From Azospirillum ramasamyi (GTDB taxonomy: Bacteria; Pseudomonadota; Alphaproteobacteria; Azospirillales; Azospirillaceae): a stretch of 64,000 nt of DNA. Every line of letters starts with the position of its first letter. The stretch's first letter is position 1. Where the stretch lies: NCBI RefSeq assembly GCF_003233655.1, contig NZ_CP029833.1, forward strand, positions 186,001-250,000, written 5' to 3'. The translations under genes and the position numbers were made by a program. Below the pieces are notes generated by a model, which did not search any database, was not told where the DNA came from, and was given only the letters and a program-made list of their open reading frames with translations. Positions 17,450 through 26,605 of the stretch are shown here, in pieces.

Positions 17450-18844
17450 TCAGGCCTCCATCGCCTTCACCACCTCTTCGGTGACCTTCTTGGCGTCGCC
17501 GAACAGCATCATGGTGTTGGGACGGAAGAACAGCTCGTTCTCGACGCCGGCATAACCGGCGGCCATGCCGCGCTTGATGAAGAACACCGTCTTGGCCTTC
17601 TCCACGTCCAGGATCGGCATGCCGTAGATCGGCGACGTCGGATCGGTCTTGGCCGCCGGGTTGGTCACGTCGTTGGCGCCGATGACGAAGGCCACATCCG
17701 CCGTGCCGAAGTCGCGGTTGATGTCCTCCAGTTCGAACACCTCGTCGTAGGGGACGTTGGCCTCGGCCAGCAGCACGTTCATGTGGCCCGGCATACGGCC
17801 CGCCACCGGGTGGATGGCGTATTTCACGTCAACGCCCTCATGCTTCAGCGCGTCGGCCATTTCACGCAGAGCGTGCTGCGCCTGGGCCACCGCCATGCCG
17901 TAGCCGGGGACGATGATGACCGACTGGGCGTTCTTCATGATGTAGGCGGCATCCTCGGCCGAGCCGGCCTTGACCGAGCCCTGCGGACCCTTGGCGTCGC
18001 CGGCCGCGGCCGCGCTCTCGCCGCCGAAGCCGCCGAGGATGACGTTGAAGATCGAGCGGTTCATGCCCTTGCACATGATGTAGGACAGGATCGCGCCCGA
18101 GGAGCCCACCAGCGCGCCGGTGATGATCAGCAGGTTGTTCTGCAGGGTGAAGCCGATGCCGCAGGCCGCCCAGCCGGAATAGCTGTTCAGCATCGAGATC
18201 ACCACCGGCATGTCGGCGCCGCCGATCGGCAGGATCAGCAGGAAGCCGAGCGCCAGAGCCACCAGCACGATCATCCACATCGCCGCCGACGAGTTCGACT
18301 GCACCAGCCAGATGATGAGGATGACGGTCAGCACGCCCAGCGCCGCGTTCAGCGGGTGCTGCATCGGGAAGACCAGCGGCTTGCCGGTGACGAGGCCCTG
18401 CAGCTTGGCGAAGGCGACCAGCGAGCCGGTGAAGGTGATGGCGCCGATGGCGGTGCCGAGCGCCATCTCGATCAGCGAGCCGGTGGCGATGGCGCCGGCC
18501 ACGCCGATGCCGTAGGCCTCCGGCGAGTAGAAGGCGGCGAGCGCCACGAACACCGCGGCGAGGCCGACCAGCGAGTGGAAGGCGGCGACCAGCTGCGGCA
18601 GCGCCGTCATCTCGATCTTCTTGGCCACCACATAGCCGATGGCGCCGCCGATGGCGATGCCGAGCACGATCATCCAATAGGACTGGACGATGGGCGAGGC
18701 CAGCGTGGTCAGGATGGCGATGGTCATGCCGACCATGCCGTAGATGTTGCCCTGGCGCGAGGTCTCCGGGCTGGACAGCCCGCGCAGCGCCATGACGAAG
18801 CAGACGGAGGCGACCAGATAGAGAAGGGCCGACAAGGTTTCCAT
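17450..18844 (-). CDS. pntB: Proton-translocating NAD(P) transhydrogenase, beta subunit
   Basis: A 464-residue membrane protein with the dII segment of about nine helices and the C-terminal NADP(H)-binding dIII domain. The dIII motif GYGMAVAQAQHALREMADAL with KYAIHPVAGRMPGHMNVLLAEANVPYDEVFE and FVIGANDVTNPAA is diagnostic. With the alpha subunits it couples proton entry to hydride transfer from NADH to NADP+, supplying NADPH. The start lies five bases after the pntA2 stop. Confidence 0.97.
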   Translation of the reverse strand: METLSALLYLVASVCFVMALRGLSSPETSRQGNIYGMVGMTIAILTTLASPIVQSYWMIVLGIAIGGAIGYVVAKKIEMTALPQLVAAFHSLVGLAAVFVALAAFYSPEAYGIGVAGAIATGSLIEMALGTAIGAITFTGSLVAFAKLQGLVTGKPLVFPMQHPLNAALGVLTVILIIWLVQSNSSAAMWMIVLVALALGFLLILPIGGADMPVVISMLNSYSGWAACGIGFTLQNNLLIITGALVGSSGAILSYIMCKGMNRSIFNVILGGFGGESAAAAGDAKGPQGSVKAGSAEDAAYIMKNAQSVIIVPGYGMAVAQAQHALREMADALKHEGVDVKYAIHPVAGRMPGHMNVLLAEANVPYDEVFELEDINRDFGTADVAFVIGANDVTNPAAKTDPTSPIYGMPILDVEKAKTVFFIKRGMAAGYAGVENELFFRPNTMMLFGDAKKVTEEVVKAMEA

Positions 18845-18848
18845 GGTC

Positions 18849-19268
18849 TTACTTGCCCTTCTTCTTGAACATGGAGAGCATGCGCTGGGTCACGAGGAAG
18901 CCGCCGAAGATGTTGACGCTTGCCAGGATGACGGCGAGGAAGCCCAGGATCTTGGAGAAGCCGAAGCCTTCAGGGCCGGCGGCGATGAGGGCGCCGACGA
19001 TGATGACCGAGGACACGGCGTTGGTGACGGCCATCAGCGGCGAATGCAGGGCCGGGGTGACGCGCCAGACGACGTAGTAGCCGACGAAGCAGGCCAGCAC
19101 GAGCACCGTCAGGCCGGTGATGAAGAAGTCGCCATGGCCGCCGGCGGCCGCGGCGGCGGGCTGCGCCGCGTGGGCGACCTGGGCGGCCAGCTGGTCGGCC
19201 TGCTGGCTCAGCGCCGCGAGGTTTGCCTTGAGCTCGGCAATATGGGCGGACAGTTGGGTCTGGTCCAT
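18849..19268 (-). CDS. pntA2: NAD(P) transhydrogenase, alpha subunit part 2
   Basis: A 139-residue membrane subunit holding the C-terminal part of the alpha chain. A coiled N-terminal stretch (AHIAELKANLAALSQQADQLAAQVA) precedes about four helices; the conserved YYVVWRVTPALHSPLMAVTNAVSSVIIVGAL is the PntAb signature. Alphaproteobacteria commonly split the alpha subunit into two genes as here. Confidence 0.95.
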   Translation of the reverse strand: MDQTQLSAHIAELKANLAALSQQADQLAAQVAHAAQPAAAAAGGHGDFFITGLTVLVLACFVGYYVVWRVTPALHSPLMAVTNAVSSVIIVGALIAAGPEGFGFSKILGFLAVILASVNIFGGFLVTQRMLSMFKKKGK

Positions 19269-19294
19269 TGCGGTAAGTCTCCTCAGGCGCCCGG

Positions 19295-20458
19295 TCAGCC
19301 GGCGAAGGCGGGGTGGACGACGACGCCGTCGCGGGTCAGCGCGATGGCCTTGACGATCTCGTCGTCCCAGTTGACGGCGACGCCGGTTTCCTTGCCGTGC
19401 AGCGACGTCAGCAGCGCCAGCAGGTTCTTGGCGTACAAGAGCGAGGCGCTCTCGGCGATGCGGCTGGCGTAGTTGGCATGGCCGACGATCTTCACGCCGT
19501 TGGCCGTGGTCACCACCTCGCCCAGCTTGGCGCCCTCGACGTTGCCGCCCTGCTCCACCGCCAGATCGACGATGACCGAACCCGGCTTCATCGACGCCAC
19601 ATGCTCCGCCGTCACCAGGATCGGCGCCTTGCGGCCGGGGATCAGCGCCGTGGTGATGACGATGTCCTGCTTCCTGATGTGCTCGGCGACCAGGGCGGCC
19701 TGCTGGCGCTTGTAGTCGTCCGACATCTCCTTGGCATAGCCGCCGGCGGTCTCCGCCTGCTTGAACTCGTCGTTCTCGACGGCGACGAAGCTGCCGCCCA
19801 GCGACTGCACCTGCTCCTTCACCGCCGGGCGCACGTCGGTGGCCGAGACGATGGCACCGAGGCGCTTGGCGGTGGCGATGGCCTGCAGGCCGGCGACGCC
19901 GACGCCCATGATGAAGGCACGCGCCGGCGGCACGGTGCCGGCGGCGGTCATCATCATCGGGAAGGCGCGGCCGTACTCGCTGGCCGCATCGACGACGGCC
20001 TTGTAGCCGGCGAGGTTGGCCTGGGAGGACAGCACGTCCATGACCTGGGCGCGGGTGATGCGCGGCATGAACTCCATGGCGAAGGCGTTCACGCCGGCAT
20101 CGGCATAGGCCTTCACATGGTCGCGGCTGTTGTAGGGGTTGAGGATGGCGAACAGCAGCGCGCCCTTGCGGATCAGCGCCAGCTCGTCCTCGCCGCCCTC
20201 GCCCTTTTCAACTTCCTGGGCGATCAGCGGCCGCTGCACCTTCAGCACGATGTCGGCATCGGCCAGCGCCGAGGCCGCGTCGGCGGCGATGACGGCCCCG
20301 GCCGCCTCATAGGCCGCGTCGGGAAGGCTGGAACCGAGCCCGGCCCCGCTCTCCACCACAACGTCCAGTCCCAGACCCTTCAGTTTCTTCACCGTTTCCG
20401 GTGAGGCGGCTACGCGAAGTTCGCCCGCACGTCGCTCCTTTGGAATGGCGACTTTCAT
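19295..20458 (-). CDS. pntA1: NAD(P) transhydrogenase, alpha subunit part 1
   Basis: A 387-residue peripheral subunit that binds NAD(H) (domain dI). It begins MKVAIPKERRAGELRVAASPETVKKL and contains the RQD-type region, the nucleotide-binding GVGVAGLQAIATAKRLGAIVSATDVR and the mobile loop GGYAKEMSDDYKRQQAALVAEHI. The start at ATG 20458 is chosen from the family N terminus and the GGGGAGTC ribosome site upstream; the longer open frame upstream is not coding. It is the first gene of pntA1-pntA2-pntB. Confidence 0.96.
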   Translation of the reverse strand: MKVAIPKERRAGELRVAASPETVKKLKGLGLDVVVESGAGLGSSLPDAAYEAAGAVIAADAASALADADIVLKVQRPLIAQEVEKGEGGEDELALIRKGALLFAILNPYNSRDHVKAYADAGVNAFAMEFMPRITRAQVMDVLSSQANLAGYKAVVDAASEYGRAFPMMMTAAGTVPPARAFIMGVGVAGLQAIATAKRLGAIVSATDVRPAVKEQVQSLGGSFVAVENDEFKQAETAGGYAKEMSDDYKRQQAALVAEHIRKQDIVITTALIPGRKAPILVTAEHVASMKPGSVIVDLAVEQGGNVEGAKLGEVVTTANGVKIVGHANYASRIAESASLLYAKNLLALLTSLHGKETGVAVNWDDEIVKAIALTRDGVVVHPAFAG

Positions 20459-20845
20459 TAGATAAGACTCCCCTGCCTCAGATACGCCGATCCCGGCATC
20501 CCCCATGGGTCATCGGCCCAGACGACGGGCATACATGCCGCATCCGTGTGACTTTGTGAAGCCGGACCCATTCGATGGTAATACCAGCCTATACAGTGCA
20601 TCGCAACAAAGGGAATGGCTGCGTGAGCCCATCGTACGATTGTTTCAGATATTAAGACAAACCAGCCACGGGCTGTTCAAATCCGAGCGGCGGCCCGAGG
20701 TGTACGAAGGAACCAGCGCGACGCGATGACGCAGGCGCAGGCCCGCCCCGTCCGGGCGGGGCGCATCGTCGGCTTGCCAATCCCCCCGCCCGCCGATATT
20801 GTCCCGCCCCTGTTCCAGAACACCCCCATCGTTTGAGGTTTTGCC
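20459..20845. promoter_or_regulatory. Divergent pntA1/gapR intergenic region
   Basis: This 387-bp gap separates the divergent transhydrogenase operon and gapR and should contain both promoters. A locally A+T-rich part (about 20570-20680) is the most promoter-like, but no convincing paired -35/-10 was found. No further ORF with a ribosome site was seen. Confidence 0.4.
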
Positions 20846-21094
20846 ATGTCCGACGTCGGCGGCATCGCGGCGGATCGCCTGAAATCCTTCGTCGAGCGCA
20901 TCGAGCGTCTCGAAGAGGAAAAGCGCGGCCTGCAGGAAGACATCAAGGAAGTCTACGCCGAGGCGAAGGGCACCGGTTTCGACACCAAGATCATCCGGCA
21001 GATCATCCGCCTGCGGAAGATGGACAAGGCCGACCGCCAGGAGCAGGAAGCCATCCTGGAGCTCTACAAGGAAGCGCTGGGCATGGTGGAGTAA
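20846..21094 (+). CDS. gapR: GapR family nucleoid-associated protein (DUF2312)
   Basis: An 82-residue, almost entirely helical protein. The sequence ADRLKSFVERIERLEEEKRG with DIKEVYAEAKGTGFDTKIIRQIIRLRKMD is the complete DUF2312 signature. In Caulobacter GapR binds A+T-rich, overtwisted DNA and supports replication and topoisomerase activity. The positively charged helix IIRQIIRLRKMDKADRQ is the DNA-facing part. A GAGG element lies upstream of the ATG. It stands alone between two divergent or convergent operons. Confidence 0.93.
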   Translation: MSDVGGIAADRLKSFVERIERLEEEKRGLQEDIKEVYAEAKGTGFDTKIIRQIIRLRKMDKADRQEQEAILELYKEALGMVE

Positions 21095-21157
21095 CACCGG
21101 CGGTCCGGCGGCCATGGACGATGACCGCCGGCATGACCGCCTGGAGGGTGACGGCCC

Positions 21158-22705
21158 TCAGTTGCAGCCGGCCATCATCAGCCCCAGCGTCTTCTCGTCG
21201 GCCTCGTCCGGCAGGACCTCGCCCACGATGTGCCCGTCGAACATCACGACGATGCGGTCGGACAGGGCGCGGATCTCGTCCAGTTCCACCGACACCAGCA
21301 GGATGGCCTTGCCCTGGTCGCGCAGGGTCACCAGCCGGCGGTGGATGAACTCGATGGCGCCGATATCGACGCCGCGGGTGGGTTGCCCGACCAGCAGCAG
21401 GTCGGGGTTCCGTTCGATCTCGCGCGCCAGCACGATCTTCTGCTGGTTGCCGCCGGAGAAATTGGCCGCCGCCAGCGTGCCGTCGCGCGGCCGCGTGTCG
21501 TAATCCTCCATGTGGCGGGCGCAGTTGGCGGCGATCGCCTCGCGGTCAAGCAGCACCCGCCCGTTCCAGGCCGGATCGTCCTGGTGTCCCAGGATCGAGC
21601 ATTCCTCCGCCGAAAAGCTGGTGACGAGGCCGACCCTCTGCCGGTCCTCCGGCACATGGCCGACGCCGAGCCCGCGCAGCGCATGGGCGTTGAAGCGGTC
21701 GGGATGCCCGGCCAGCTCCTCTCCCCGCAGCCGGACGGAGCCGCCGGCGATGGGCCGCATCCCGGCCAGCGTCTCCAGCAGTTCGGACTGGCCGTTGCCG
21801 GACACCCCGGCGATGCCGACGATCTCGCCCGCCCGCACCGACAGGCCGACGCCCTTCACCCGCTCCACGCCGGACGGATCGCGCACCCGCAATCCCTCGA
21901 CCCGCAGAATCTCCGCGCCCGGCCGGGCCGGTGCCTTGTCGACGCGCAGCAGAACCTTGCGGCCGACCATCAGCTCGGCCAGCTGCTCCCGGCTGGTGTC
22001 GCGGGTGGCGACGTTGGCGACCACCTGCCCGCGCCGCATCACCGTGACATTGTCGGTCAGCTCCATGATCTCGCGGAGCTTGTGGGTGATGATGATGACC
22101 GTCTTGCCCTGCTGGCGCAGCGCCCGCAGGATGCGGAACAGATGGTCGGCCTCCTGCGGGGTCAGCACGCCGGTGGGCTCGTCCAGGATCAGGATGTCGG
22201 CGCCGCGATAGAGCGCCTTCAGGATCTCCACCCGCTGCTGGGCGCCGACCGGCAGGTCGCCGACCGGGCTGTCGAGATCGACCTCCAGCCCATAGTCGCG
22301 GGCCAGACGGGTCAGCTCGGCCCGGGCGCGGGCGAGGCCGCCAGCCAGGGTCATCCCGCCTTCCGCCCCCAGCAGGACATTCTCCAGCACGCTGAAGGGA
22401 TCGACCAGCATGAAGTGCTGGTGGACCATGCCGATGCCGGCGGCCAGCGCGTCGCGCGGCGTGCGGATGGCGACTGGCCGGCCGTTCACCCGGATTTCCC
22501 CGCCGTCGGCGCGCAGATAGCCGTAGACGATGCTCATGATCGTCGACTTTCCGGCGCCGTTCTCGCCGATCACCCCGTGGATCGTTCCGGCCGGCACCGA
22601 CAGCGACACGTCGCGGTTGGCATGGTTGGTGCCGAACCACTTGTTGATCGCCACCGTTTCCAGGGCGGTCGCGGAACGGACGGGCTGCGGGCTTTCCTGC
22701 ATCAT
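21158..22705 (-). CDS. ABC transporter ATPase, BMP/nucleoside type (tandem NBD)
   Basis: A 515-residue protein with two fused nucleotide-binding domains, like RbsA/YufO ATPases. The first has Walker A GENGAGKSTIM, signature LPVGAQQRVEILKALY and Walker B ILILDEPTGVLTPQE. The second has the atypical Walker A GVSGNGQSELLE, signature FSGGNQQKIVLAREI and QPTRGVDIGA. The LPVGAQQR signature and KALYRGADILILDEPTGVLTP are typical of transporters using BMP-type lipoprotein/nucleoside binding proteins. It lies 25 bases downstream of the binding-protein gene. The two permease genes that normally complete this system are not found next to it. Confidence 0.9.
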   Translation of the reverse strand: MMQESPQPVRSATALETVAINKWFGTNHANRDVSLSVPAGTIHGVIGENGAGKSTIMSIVYGYLRADGGEIRVNGRPVAIRTPRDALAAGIGMVHQHFMLVDPFSVLENVLLGAEGGMTLAGGLARARAELTRLARDYGLEVDLDSPVGDLPVGAQQRVEILKALYRGADILILDEPTGVLTPQEADHLFRILRALRQQGKTVIIITHKLREIMELTDNVTVMRRGQVVANVATRDTSREQLAELMVGRKVLLRVDKAPARPGAEILRVEGLRVRDPSGVERVKGVGLSVRAGEIVGIAGVSGNGQSELLETLAGMRPIAGGSVRLRGEELAGHPDRFNAHALRGLGVGHVPEDRQRVGLVTSFSAEECSILGHQDDPAWNGRVLLDREAIAANCARHMEDYDTRPRDGTLAAANFSGGNQQKIVLAREIERNPDLLLVGQPTRGVDIGAIEFIHRRLVTLRDQGKAILLVSVELDEIRALSDRIVVMFDGHIVGEVLPDEADEKTLGLMMAGCN

Positions 22706-22730
22706 CGGCGGTACCGGTTCCAGGATCGTA

Positions 22731-23717
22731 TCAGGGCTTGTAGGGCTTGACCGTCAGCGAACCGTCGATGATCTGCTTCTCGGCCTCGTCCAGCCTGGCT
22801 TCCATCTCCGGCGTGACCAGATTGCGGTTATGCTCGTCCAGGGCATAGGCGACGCCGTCCTCCTTCAGGCCGACGACGCGGTGTCCGGGCTTCCAGTTGC
22901 CCTCCTTCGCCGCCTTCAGACAGTCGTAGACGACGACGTCGACCCGCTTGACCATGGAGGTCAGCACCTTGCCGGGATGGACGTGGTTCTGGTTGCTGTC
23001 GACGCCGATGACGAGCTTGCCGGCATCGGCCGCCGCCTGCATGACCCCCAGCCCGGTGGCGCCCGCCGCGGCGAAGACCACGTCGGCGCCGCGCGCGAAC
23101 TGGCTCCTGGCCAGCTCGGCCCCGCGGCCGGGATCGTTCCAGGCGGCCGGCGTGGTGCCGGTCATGTTGACGAACACCTCGGCGTCGGGCCTCACATGCT
23201 TCACGCCCTGTTCGTAGCCGGTCAGGAAGTTGCGGATCAGCGGGATGTCCATGCCGCCGATGAAGCCGACCTTGCCGGTCTTCGACGCCAGCGCCGCCGC
23301 CATGCCGGCCAGGAAGGAACCCTCCTCCTCCTTGAAGGTGACGGATTGGACGTTGGGAGCATCCAGAACGTCGTCGATCAGGCAGAACTTGGTGTTGGGC
23401 GACTCCTTCGCCACCTTCCCCACCGCCGCGCTCTGCGAGAAGCCGACGGCGACGATCACGCTGGCGCCGCGGCGGACCAGCGTGCGCAGGGCCTGCTCGC
23501 GCTGACCCTCGTTCGTGACCTCGAATTCGCGATAGGGGGTGCCGGTCTCCTTCTTGAAGCGTTCGGCACCGTTGTAGGCGGCCTCGTTGAAGGACTTGTC
23601 GAACTTGCCGCCCTGGTCGAACACCACGGCCGGCGAAAAGTCCTGCGCCAGCGCCTGGGGGCCCGCCGCGGTGATCGCCGACATCGCCAGCATGGCGGCA
23701 AGAATACGCGTCTTCAT
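22731..23717 (-). CDS. BMP family ABC transporter substrate-binding protein
   Basis: A 328-residue periplasmic binding protein of the BMP (basic membrane protein/PnrA-like) family, usually for nucleosides or similar ligands. The signal peptide MKTRILAAMLAMSAITAAGP ends about ALAQ. Mature motifs are VVFDQGGKFDKSFNEAAYNGAERFKKE, GFSQSAAVGKVA, GFIGGMDIPLIRNFLTGYEQGVKHV and VIGVDSNQNHV. There is no lipobox cysteine after the signal peptide, so it should be soluble. The ATG at 23717 starts a clean signal peptide. Cotranscription with the ATPase gene is likely. Confidence 0.92.
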   Translation of the reverse strand: MKTRILAAMLAMSAITAAGPQALAQDFSPAVVFDQGGKFDKSFNEAAYNGAERFKKETGTPYREFEVTNEGQREQALRTLVRRGASVIVAVGFSQSAAVGKVAKESPNTKFCLIDDVLDAPNVQSVTFKEEEGSFLAGMAAALASKTGKVGFIGGMDIPLIRNFLTGYEQGVKHVRPDAEVFVNMTGTTPAAWNDPGRGAELARSQFARGADVVFAAAGATGLGVMQAAADAGKLVIGVDSNQNHVHPGKVLTSMVKRVDVVVYDCLKAAKEGNWKPGHRVVGLKEDGVAYALDEHNRNLVTPEMEARLDEAEKQIIDGSLTVKPYKP

Positions 23718-23960
23718 GTCCCACCCACTCCGGAAAGCCGAAACTTGACGCAAAGGATAGCCGCGCCATCATTCCGCACAACAGCGAAAGCGGACGATAC
23801 GCTGCAGCGATTCGGAGCGCCTCCGGTTGACGACAGCAACGGGGGCGTTTATCACCCCCGCCGATAGTCGTGGCGACGAACCGGTCCCATTTTCACGGCG
23901 GCAAGCCGGCCATGGGGACGACTGCTGGAACTGTCGACGAAAATTTGGGGGCGACGCTCG

Positions 23961-24599
23961 GTGGAAGAAATCTGGGTGCTTTTGCAGGGAATCGTTCTCG
24001 GATTCGCCATCGCCGCACCCGTCGGGCCGATCGGTCTGCTGTGCATCCGCCGGACCCTGCATCACGGCCCCCTGATGGGCTTCTTCACCGGATTTGGCGC
24101 TGCGATCGCCGACACCTTCTATGGAGCCATCGCCGCCTTTGGCGTGTCGACGGCGCTCAGCTTCCTGCGCGGGCATGAGACGGCCTTTCAGCTGGTCGGC
24201 GGCATCTTCCTGCTGGTCGTGGCGGTCCGCACCTACCGCCAGCACCCCAGCACGCAGGAACAGGAGGCCGCCCCCGACACCAAATCCTGGTTCACCGGCT
24301 TCATGACCGGCCTGTCGCTGACCTTGACCAACCCGGCGACCATCATGGCCTTCATCGCCATCTTCGCCGGATTCGGGCTGGGCGGCACGCTGGACCGGCT
24401 GGAGGCCTCGACGCTGGTGCTGGGCGTCTTCCTCGGATCGTCGCTGTGGTGGCTGACCCTGTCGATGGGCGTCGCCGCCGTGCGCCACCGCATCTCCGAC
24501 CGCGCGCTGGCGATGCTGAACCACTGCACCGGCCTGGCGCTCGGCGCCTTCGGCCTGTGGGCGCTGGGCATGGCCGCCACCGGCATCGCCGGGGCCTGA
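23961..24599 (+). CDS. LysE family translocator
   Basis: A 212-residue inner-membrane exporter of the LysE/RhtB superfamily with about six helices. The N-terminal LLQGIVLGFAIAAPVGPIGLLCIRRTL contains the conserved P-GP-G motif, and SLTLTNPATIMAFIAIFAGFG is the second family signature. Substrates are usually amino acids or related small molecules; none can be assigned. The start is GTG 23961. The 243 bp upstream contain no other gene. Confidence 0.87.
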   Translation: MEEIWVLLQGIVLGFAIAAPVGPIGLLCIRRTLHHGPLMGFFTGFGAAIADTFYGAIAAFGVSTALSFLRGHETAFQLVGGIFLLVVAVRTYRQHPSTQEQEAAPDTKSWFTGFMTGLSLTLTNPATIMAFIAIFAGFGLGGTLDRLEASTLVLGVFLGSSLWWLTLSMGVAAVRHRISDRALAMLNHCTGLALGAFGLWALGMAATGIAGA

Positions 24600-24624
24600 G
24601 GCCTCCGCGGCAGCCCACCCTCAG

Positions 24625-24652
24625 CAGCCCGCCTTCAACAGCCCGCCTTCAA
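24625..24652. repeat. 14-bp tandem duplication at the dedA 3' end
   Basis: CAGCCCGCCTTCAA is present twice in direct tandem (24625-24638 and 24639-24652) followed by a partial third unit. On the minus strand each unit carries the sequence GGGCTGTTGA that ends the DedA frame (Pro-Gly-Cys-stop), so the duplication repeats the last codons and the stop. Confidence 0.6.
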
Positions 24653-25311
24653 CAGCCCGGTTGCGGCGTGACGGTGGGGGTCTTGTCGCCGCCCGCCCCC
24701 TTGCGCAGCAGATGCAGGTGCCCGGCCAGCCGCCACAGATAGAGCCCGACCAGCACCACCAGCAGCCCGACGGTGAAATAGCCGACCAGCCGGTGCGCGA
24801 AAGGCCAGGTGGACAGCATGTAGCCGGTCCAGGCCAGCAGCGCCGTCCACAGGATCGACCCGACCCCCGAGGCCAGCGCATAGTTCAGGATCGGCATCTT
24901 GCACGCGCCCGCCGGGATCGAGATCAGGGTGCGCACCCCCGGCACCGGCTGCGAGAACAGCACGGCGATGCCGCCGCGCTTGGCGAACCAGTCGGTGCTC
25001 CGCCGCACCTTCTTCGGATTGATGGTCAGCCAGGGACCGTATTTCTTCAGGAAGGCTTCCAGCCGGTCGCGCCCCATCAGCCGGCTGGGCAGGAACCACA
25101 CCAGCTGCCCGGCCAGCGAACCGAGCCCGCCGGCGATGGCGATCCCGACCAGCGTGAACTCGCCGGTCGCCGCGCCGATCCCGGCCAGCGGGATCACCGA
25201 CTCGGCCGGCAGCGGCGGGAAAATCCGCGCGAGCGCCACCAGCAGGAAGATCCCGACATAGTGGAGGTGGTGCATGGTCTGCACCAGCCAGTCCGTCAAT
25301 CCGCCTTCCAT
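24649..25311 (-). CDS. DedA family membrane protein
   Basis: A 220-residue DedA/SNARE-associated family inner-membrane protein, thought to act in lipid transport (flippase-like) and envelope maintenance. The family core is clear: LVALARIFPPLPAESVIPLAGIGA, GSLAGQLVWFLPSRLMGRDRLEAFLKKYGPWL, and FSQPVPGVRTLISIPAGACKMP, which corresponds to the usual F-R-(I/V)PG-R motif with the Pro-Gly-Val-Arg retained. The ATG at 25311 is chosen since the upstream open frame lacks membrane-protein character. Confidence 0.9.
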   Translation of the reverse strand: MEGGLTDWLVQTMHHLHYVGIFLLVALARIFPPLPAESVIPLAGIGAATGEFTLVGIAIAGGLGSLAGQLVWFLPSRLMGRDRLEAFLKKYGPWLTINPKKVRRSTDWFAKRGGIAVLFSQPVPGVRTLISIPAGACKMPILNYALASGVGSILWTALLAWTGYMLSTWPFAHRLVGYFTVGLLVVLVGLYLWRLAGHLHLLRKGAGGDKTPTVTPQPGC

Positions 25312-25733
25312 TCCGTTCCGTCCTTCCCAACGGCCGATATGACCCGCATTTGGAAAACGGCCATCGGCGGCGGGCGGTTCCCGCCCCATTCGGCAGAGGA
25401 GGGCCGGCAAAGGAGGGCCGGCAGAGGTGAACCGGGTCTTCGGGGCACCGGCGGCCGAACCCGGAAGGGCGGAGGCGCCGGGGCGTTGGATTGAACGTGC
25501 CCGCACATCCCCAAGCACCCCGCCCTTCCGGGTGGGTCGACCAGCCATCCTTCGGCACCGGAGGGGAGGCCCGCCAGGACAAGACCCAGGAATGGGATTC
25601 CTGTCTGGAACGATTCAAAGAATGCTCATAACCTTCTGTTCCGTCCAATAGATTTTTCGAAACGGAGTGATAGGAGCAGTCGATCGGCCGCCGGCGCCGC
25701 GCGGATTCAAGGCCGCCGACTCAGACGATCGCC
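25312..25733. other. Intergenic region dedA-hdeD
   Basis: A 422-bp stretch without a supported gene. A short direct repeat AGGAGGGCCGGCA occurs at 25397-25409 and 25411-25423, and an A+T-richer patch at about 25605-25660 may hold the dedA promoter or the end of the hdeD transcript. Nothing else was recognised. Confidence 0.4.
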
Positions 25734-26393
25734 TCAGACGGCCGTCGTCATCCCGGCGCCGGAGCCGCCGCTTTCCTGATGGCGGCGGCGCAGCCGGAGG
25801 GCGGTCACCAGCGCCAGCACCCCGAAGGCGATCAGATAGGCCGCCGTCCCCCAGGCGAGCGCCAGCAGGCCCAGATCCGGCAGCACCCACATGCTCAAGC
25901 CGAACAGGATCGACAGCACGCCGGCCACGCCCCAGGCCCATTTGCCGTGGGTGCGCTCCATGCTCCAGGCAGCCATCACCTCGGCGAATCCGGTGATGAC
26001 CGACCAGGCGGCGACGAGGAAGACCAGGGCGAACATGGTGGCGACCGGCCACAGCACGGCGAGGATGCCGACGATCAGGCTGACGACGCCTTCCAGGATG
26101 AAGGGCAGCGCGCGTTCATTCTTGCGGGAGGCACGGATGCCGGACACGATGGCGAAAATGCCGTCCACCAGCAGATAGGCGGCGAAGACCAGCGCCAGGG
26201 TCGCCACCGTCACGCCCGGCAGCAACAGCGCCAGGACTCCCAGAATGATCGCCACCACCCCGCGCAGGGCCAGCGCCCACCAGTTGCGCGCCAGCAGCAT
26301 GTTCATGCCGTACAGGCGGTTGCCAGGTTCGAAGTTGGCCGGTTTGACGTTTGCGGGCTCGACCGTCGCCCGCCGTTCCTGATCGTAGGACAT
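25734..26393 (-). CDS. HdeD family membrane protein
   Basis: A 219-residue protein with about six membrane helices in three internally similar pairs, matching HdeD (DUF308), an acid-stress-linked inner-membrane family. Visible repeats are NWWALALRGVVAIILGVLALLLPGVTV, PFILEGVVSLIVGILAVLWPVAT and KWAWGVAGVLSILFGLSMWVLPD. The first 30 residues are hydrophilic and cytoplasmic. The ATG at 26393 is preceded by GGGAGGCG on the coding strand. The biochemical role is unknown. Confidence 0.88.
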   Translation of the reverse strand: MSYDQERRATVEPANVKPANFEPGNRLYGMNMLLARNWWALALRGVVAIILGVLALLLPGVTVATLALVFAAYLLVDGIFAIVSGIRASRKNERALPFILEGVVSLIVGILAVLWPVATMFALVFLVAAWSVITGFAEVMAAWSMERTHGKWAWGVAGVLSILFGLSMWVLPDLGLLALAWGTAAYLIAFGVLALVTALRLRRRHQESGGSGAGMTTAV

Positions 26394-26605
26394 GAAACGC
26401 CTCCCGTTGCCCGTCTCGCGACATGACAACAGGAGGCGGATTGTTTGATCGCCCCCATCCATACGGACGATACCGAACCGACAGAGCGCGGGCGTTTCAA
26501 GCGGAAGCGCCTGAAGCGTGCATCGCACGGCAAACCGATGGTCCGGCGTCAGTCCGATGCGTCAATGGGCAGCCGCCGGACGCTGAAGCGGATTGCCAAT
26601 TCGCT

